Origin: an uncultured Caulobacterales bacterium
GTDB taxonomy: Bacteria > Pseudomonadota > Alphaproteobacteria > Caulobacterales > Maricaulaceae
Reading direction: 5' to 3'
NCBI GenBank assembly: GCA_938007945.1
Contig: CALLME010000158.1
Span: 1 to 7,644, forward strand
DNA length: 7,644 nucleotides
A program made the translations under genes and the position numbers. The notes beneath the pieces were generated by a model. The model was not told the origin of the DNA. It did no database searches and worked only from the letters and a program-made list of their open reading frames with translations. Positions 5,688 through 7,644 of the stretch are shown here, piece by piece. How positions within the stretch are numbered: position 1 is the stretch's first letter; each line of letters starts with the position of its first letter.

Positions 5688-6005
5688 GTGCCCAAAGCAG
5701 TGGATTATATTGAAGACGTCAGGCGTTATCATAGAGGCGCGGCCCTCGATCGCGTGCAGAAGATTGTCTTATATTGCGGCGTAGCTTTGCAAAGTAGAGA
5801 TGCAGCCATCGTATCTTGTGCCAATGAAGCGGAGCGACAGCGCGTCAGAGATGGATTTTGTGCCAAAAAGTTAGGCATGGGGCCAGAGTCCGCAGAAGAG
5901 GCCATTAATACAGTCTGCCAAACTATGAAGGGCGACCGACATAAGCGGCGTGTGACATTTTATTATTTATTGGCAAAGAACGCAGGTCTTATCGAGATGT
6001 TATAG
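5688..6005 (+). CDS. DUF2853 family protein (cassette gene 3)
   Basis: This 105-aa protein matches the DUF2853 family, whose molecular function is unknown. The family pattern is clear: DYIEDVRRY near the N-terminus, VALQSRDAAIVSCANEAE in the middle, then the basic CAKKLGM, and at the end the characteristic RRVTFYYLLAKNAG. It is predicted to be mainly helical and cytosolic. I prefer the GTG at 5688 because GGAG lies 6 nt upstream (5678-5681) and the protein then begins close to the usual family start. An ATG at 5661 in the same frame would add nine residues, with only a weak AGG before it. Either start overlaps or abuts the end of the preceding gene (TAA at 5684-5686), so the three genes form one unit. 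A strong terminator follows at 6052. Recruitment of this family behind a LexA-type operator would be a new clue to its role. Confidence 0.85.
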   Translation: MPKAVDYIEDVRRYHRGAALDRVQKIVLYCGVALQSRDAAIVSCANEAERQRVRDGFCAKKLGMGPESAEEAINTVCQTMKGDRHKRRVTFYYLLAKNAGLIEML

Positions 6006-6051
6006 CATTGGACCTTTACAAACACGCTGTTCCATTTCCCATGATACAGCG

Positions 6052-6096
6052 TTGAGCGCTCGGCCCCACCACATCCCCGAGCGCTCAATTCTTTTG
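6052..6096 (+). terminator. Intrinsic terminator closing the three-gene cassette
   Basis: TTGAGCGCTCGG (6052-6063) and CCGAGCGCTCAA (6077-6088) form a perfect 12-bp stem with a 13-nt loop, followed by TTCTTTT. It lies 46 bp after the DUF2853 stop and ends about 20 bp before the next start codon. The araC-type gene downstream must therefore be reached by read-through or from a promoter overlapping this element. Confidence 0.9.
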
Positions 6097-6117
6097 TGAT
6101 GTGGTAAAAAGAGGCGC

Positions 6118-7155
6118 ATGAATAGAGAAGGTTTATACACTCGGTCTTATTTGCAGACCGACGGATTTGATGAATTTATTCTCAAGTTAGGGGGTAATCC
6201 ATTGGCTCTTATGCATGAGGCTGGGCTGAATACAACGCCGCAAAAGGGCAGAATTCAATTTGTGTCTTGGAACGCGATGGTGCGGTATTTTGAGTTGGCA
6301 TCACGGAAGTTGAATGAGCCTTATCTTGGCCTCAAATGGGTGGAATTTTTCACTCAGGAGCCCCGACATAACGGTCCAACCTTGTTTTTAGTTAAAAACG
6401 CGACGAGTGTGAAACATTTCTTGGATCTGGCGATCAAATATCAGACTGTCCATACAAACGGTGTGCGATATAGTTATGAAGATGATACCGCATTAGGTGA
6501 GGCCAGGGGAATTATTTCAATTCATCCTTTGTCAGTGCCGTGTCGGCAATTTATCGAACAAATTATGGGAGATATAGTTGTTACGGGGCGGCGACTTATT
6601 CCGAATTTAAAAATTACTCGGGTCACATTTCAGCACAATGCGCCGGCTGATTTGAGTATGTATAAAAAAATCTTTAACTGTGACGTAGAGTTCAACGCGG
6701 AACGTAATATGATTGTCGCCGATCGCGAAATCTTACTTGTCGAAAAATCGTCCGCTTTCACGAAGTTTGTATCGCCACTAATTGAAACTTATTTCAAGAC
6801 TCGACAAAATCGCACGCCCCGCGTGAAACAAACTCTGCGGCTCAACATAGCTGAAATTTTACCCATCATAATGGGCACAAATTCATCTGATGTTACGCAG
6901 ATTGCCGCGGCACTTGAGATGCATCCAAAAAAGCTTCAACGCCTGTTAAAGGATGAAGGTACAAGCTATTCTGAAGTGCTTGATGATGTCCGCCGAAACC
7001 TCGCCGAGCGTTTGCTAGAAGAGTCAGATATCTCTATCGCGCGTGTCGCAACCATGCTCGACTATACGACAGATAGGTCGTTTACAGCCGCGGCAAAACG
7101 GTGGTTTGGTATGTCGCCGACGGCCTATAGGGCTTATATTCGGCAAGGGAATTAA
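6118..7155 (+). CDS. AraC-family transcriptional regulator (Arabinose_bd + HTH_18 type)
   Basis: This 345-aa regulator has the layout of AraC-family proteins with the Arabinose_bd (PF12625-like) N-terminal domain, usual length 330-350 aa. Residues about 20-205 form the ligand domain: the NPLALMHEAGL segment near 27, then the blocks around PYLGLKW and FLDLAIKYQTVHTNG. The C-terminal AraC DNA-binding domain spans about 240-342. Its first helix-turn-helix is near 257-279 (DVTQIAAALEMHPKKLQRLLKDEG). A linker helix follows (SYSEVLDDVRRNLAERLLEESDISI). The second helix-turn-helix is near 306-329, ending in the hallmark SFTAAAKRWFGMSPTAYR. AAGAGG stands 3 nt before the ATG, a rather tight spacing. 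The stop touches the stop of the convergent acyl-CoA synthetase. Several relatives control lipid or amino-acid catabolism, so the synthetase or a fatty-acid-related ligand is a plausible link, but this is inference from position. Confidence 0.92.
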   Translation: MNREGLYTRSYLQTDGFDEFILKLGGNPLALMHEAGLNTTPQKGRIQFVSWNAMVRYFELASRKLNEPYLGLKWVEFFTQEPRHNGPTLFLVKNATSVKHFLDLAIKYQTVHTNGVRYSYEDDTALGEARGIISIHPLSVPCRQFIEQIMGDIVVTGRRLIPNLKITRVTFQHNAPADLSMYKKIFNCDVEFNAERNMIVADREILLVEKSSAFTKFVSPLIETYFKTRQNRTPRVKQTLRLNIAEILPIIMGTNSSDVTQIAAALEMHPKKLQRLLKDEGTSYSEVLDDVRRNLAERLLEESDISIARVATMLDYTTDRSFTAAAKRWFGMSPTAYRAYIRQGN

Positions 7156-7644
7156 TTATTCCCAAACCTCAAACTCACCTGTTTCAAACATCTCGGCGAG
7201 TTTAAACTTGCGCACTTTACCTGACCCCGTCAACGGCCAGTCTTTGACGACAATCCAATAGGCGGGGGTTTTTTGTGGAGAGAGGCGTTCGCGCACAAAG
7301 GCTTTAAGATCAATTGCAGTGAAGCTTGGTGTGTCGCTGGTTTTGATAAAGCAGGCGACTTGTTCACCCCATTTTTCGTCCGCGACACCGACGACGGCGA
7401 CCTCGTTTATTTCGGGATGCTCAAGCATAGCGTTTTCAATCTCGACAGGGAAAAGGTTCTCGCCGCCGCGAATAATCATTTCTTTTACGCGACCCGTAAT
7501 GCGCAAATATCCGCGCGAGTCCATGCGGCCTAAGTCTCCGGAATGGAGCCAGCCGTCGGCGTCAATCGCCGCAGAGGTGGCGTCTGGATTATCATTATAA
7601 CCAAGCATGACATGATAGCCGCGCGCGCAAATCTCGCCTTGCTC
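7156..7644 (-). CDS. Acyl-CoA synthetase (AMP-binding), C-terminal part
   Basis: The minus strand is open from the right window edge to TAA at 7158-7156, giving the last 162 residues of an ANL-superfamily adenylating enzyme; the N-terminus lies outside. The core motifs are present: GEICARGYHVMLGY at the start, GWLHSGDLG with the ribose-binding Asp (fragment residue 37), the hinge GRVKEMIIRGGENLFPVEIE (51-70), and the C-terminal PLTGSGKVRK with the catalytic Lys143. This is the pattern of fatty-acyl or related carboxylate-CoA ligases: carboxylate plus ATP gives acyl-AMP, then acyl-CoA. The substrate pocket lies outside the window, so chain length cannot be called. It is convergent with the AraC-type gene, with no bases between the two stop codons and no terminator visible between them. 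Confidence 0.95.
   Translation of the reverse strand, partial: EQGEICARGYHVMLGYNDNPDATSAAIDADGWLHSGDLGRMDSRGYLRITGRVKEMIIRGGENLFPVEIENAMLEHPEINEVAVVGVADEKWGEQVACFIKTSDTPSFTAIDLKAFVRERLSPQKTPAYWIVVKDWPLTGSGKVRKFKLAEMFETGEFEVWE

Noticed and set aside
1..7644. CRISPR array, insertion sequence or integrase
   Set aside because: No regularly spaced long repeats, terminal inverted repeats or transposase/integrase motifs were seen; the only phased repeat is the short GAAC array.

Overview
The window looks chromosomal and alphaproteobacterial. The evidence is a CarD/CdnL-type regulator, Kbl and Tdh proteins that read well against proteobacterial versions, an alphaproteobacterial-looking DUF2853 protein, and an operator of the GAAC-N7-GAAC (equally GTTC-N7-GTTC) form used by LexA in that class. 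The moderate GC would fit a marine relative of Hyphomonadaceae/Maricaulales, but the genus is a guess.

Layout: 1-989 (minus) is an MBL-fold hydrolase cut by the left edge. 1056-1091 is an intrinsic terminator for the next minus-strand gene, carD (1112-1732). carD and the divergent plus-strand operon share a 318-bp intergenic region. It carries a promoter facing each way and a GC-rich hairpin at the predicted 5' end of the carD message. kbl-tdh (2051-4293, overlapping by ATGA) is the two-step threonine-to-glycine pathway: Tdh oxidises threonine to 2-amino-3-ketobutyrate and Kbl cleaves it with CoA to glycine and acetyl-CoA. This Tdh lacks all four cysteines that hold the structural zinc in E. 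coli Tdh.

From 4294 to 7155 the DNA is visibly richer in A+T and accessory in character. It starts with a decayed gene resembling the acyl-carrier-like DUF1493 family (4312-4655). Next come four GAAC words at exactly 11-bp spacing (4808-4844), which I read as three overlapping alphaproteobacterial LexA (SOS) boxes. They are followed by -10-like hexamers and a perfect 11-bp-stem terminator placed before the first start codon. Behind it lie three tightly packed genes (5047-6005): a 62-aa acidic protein, a 152-aa basic protein and a DUF2853 protein. A 12-bp-stem terminator closes the set. I propose this as a LexA-controlled, leader-attenuated cassette of unknown function. It is the best candidate here for an undescribed system.

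An AraC-family regulator (6118-7155) follows. Its stop codon abuts the stop codon of a convergent acyl-CoA synthetase (7156 onward, minus), which runs off the right edge.
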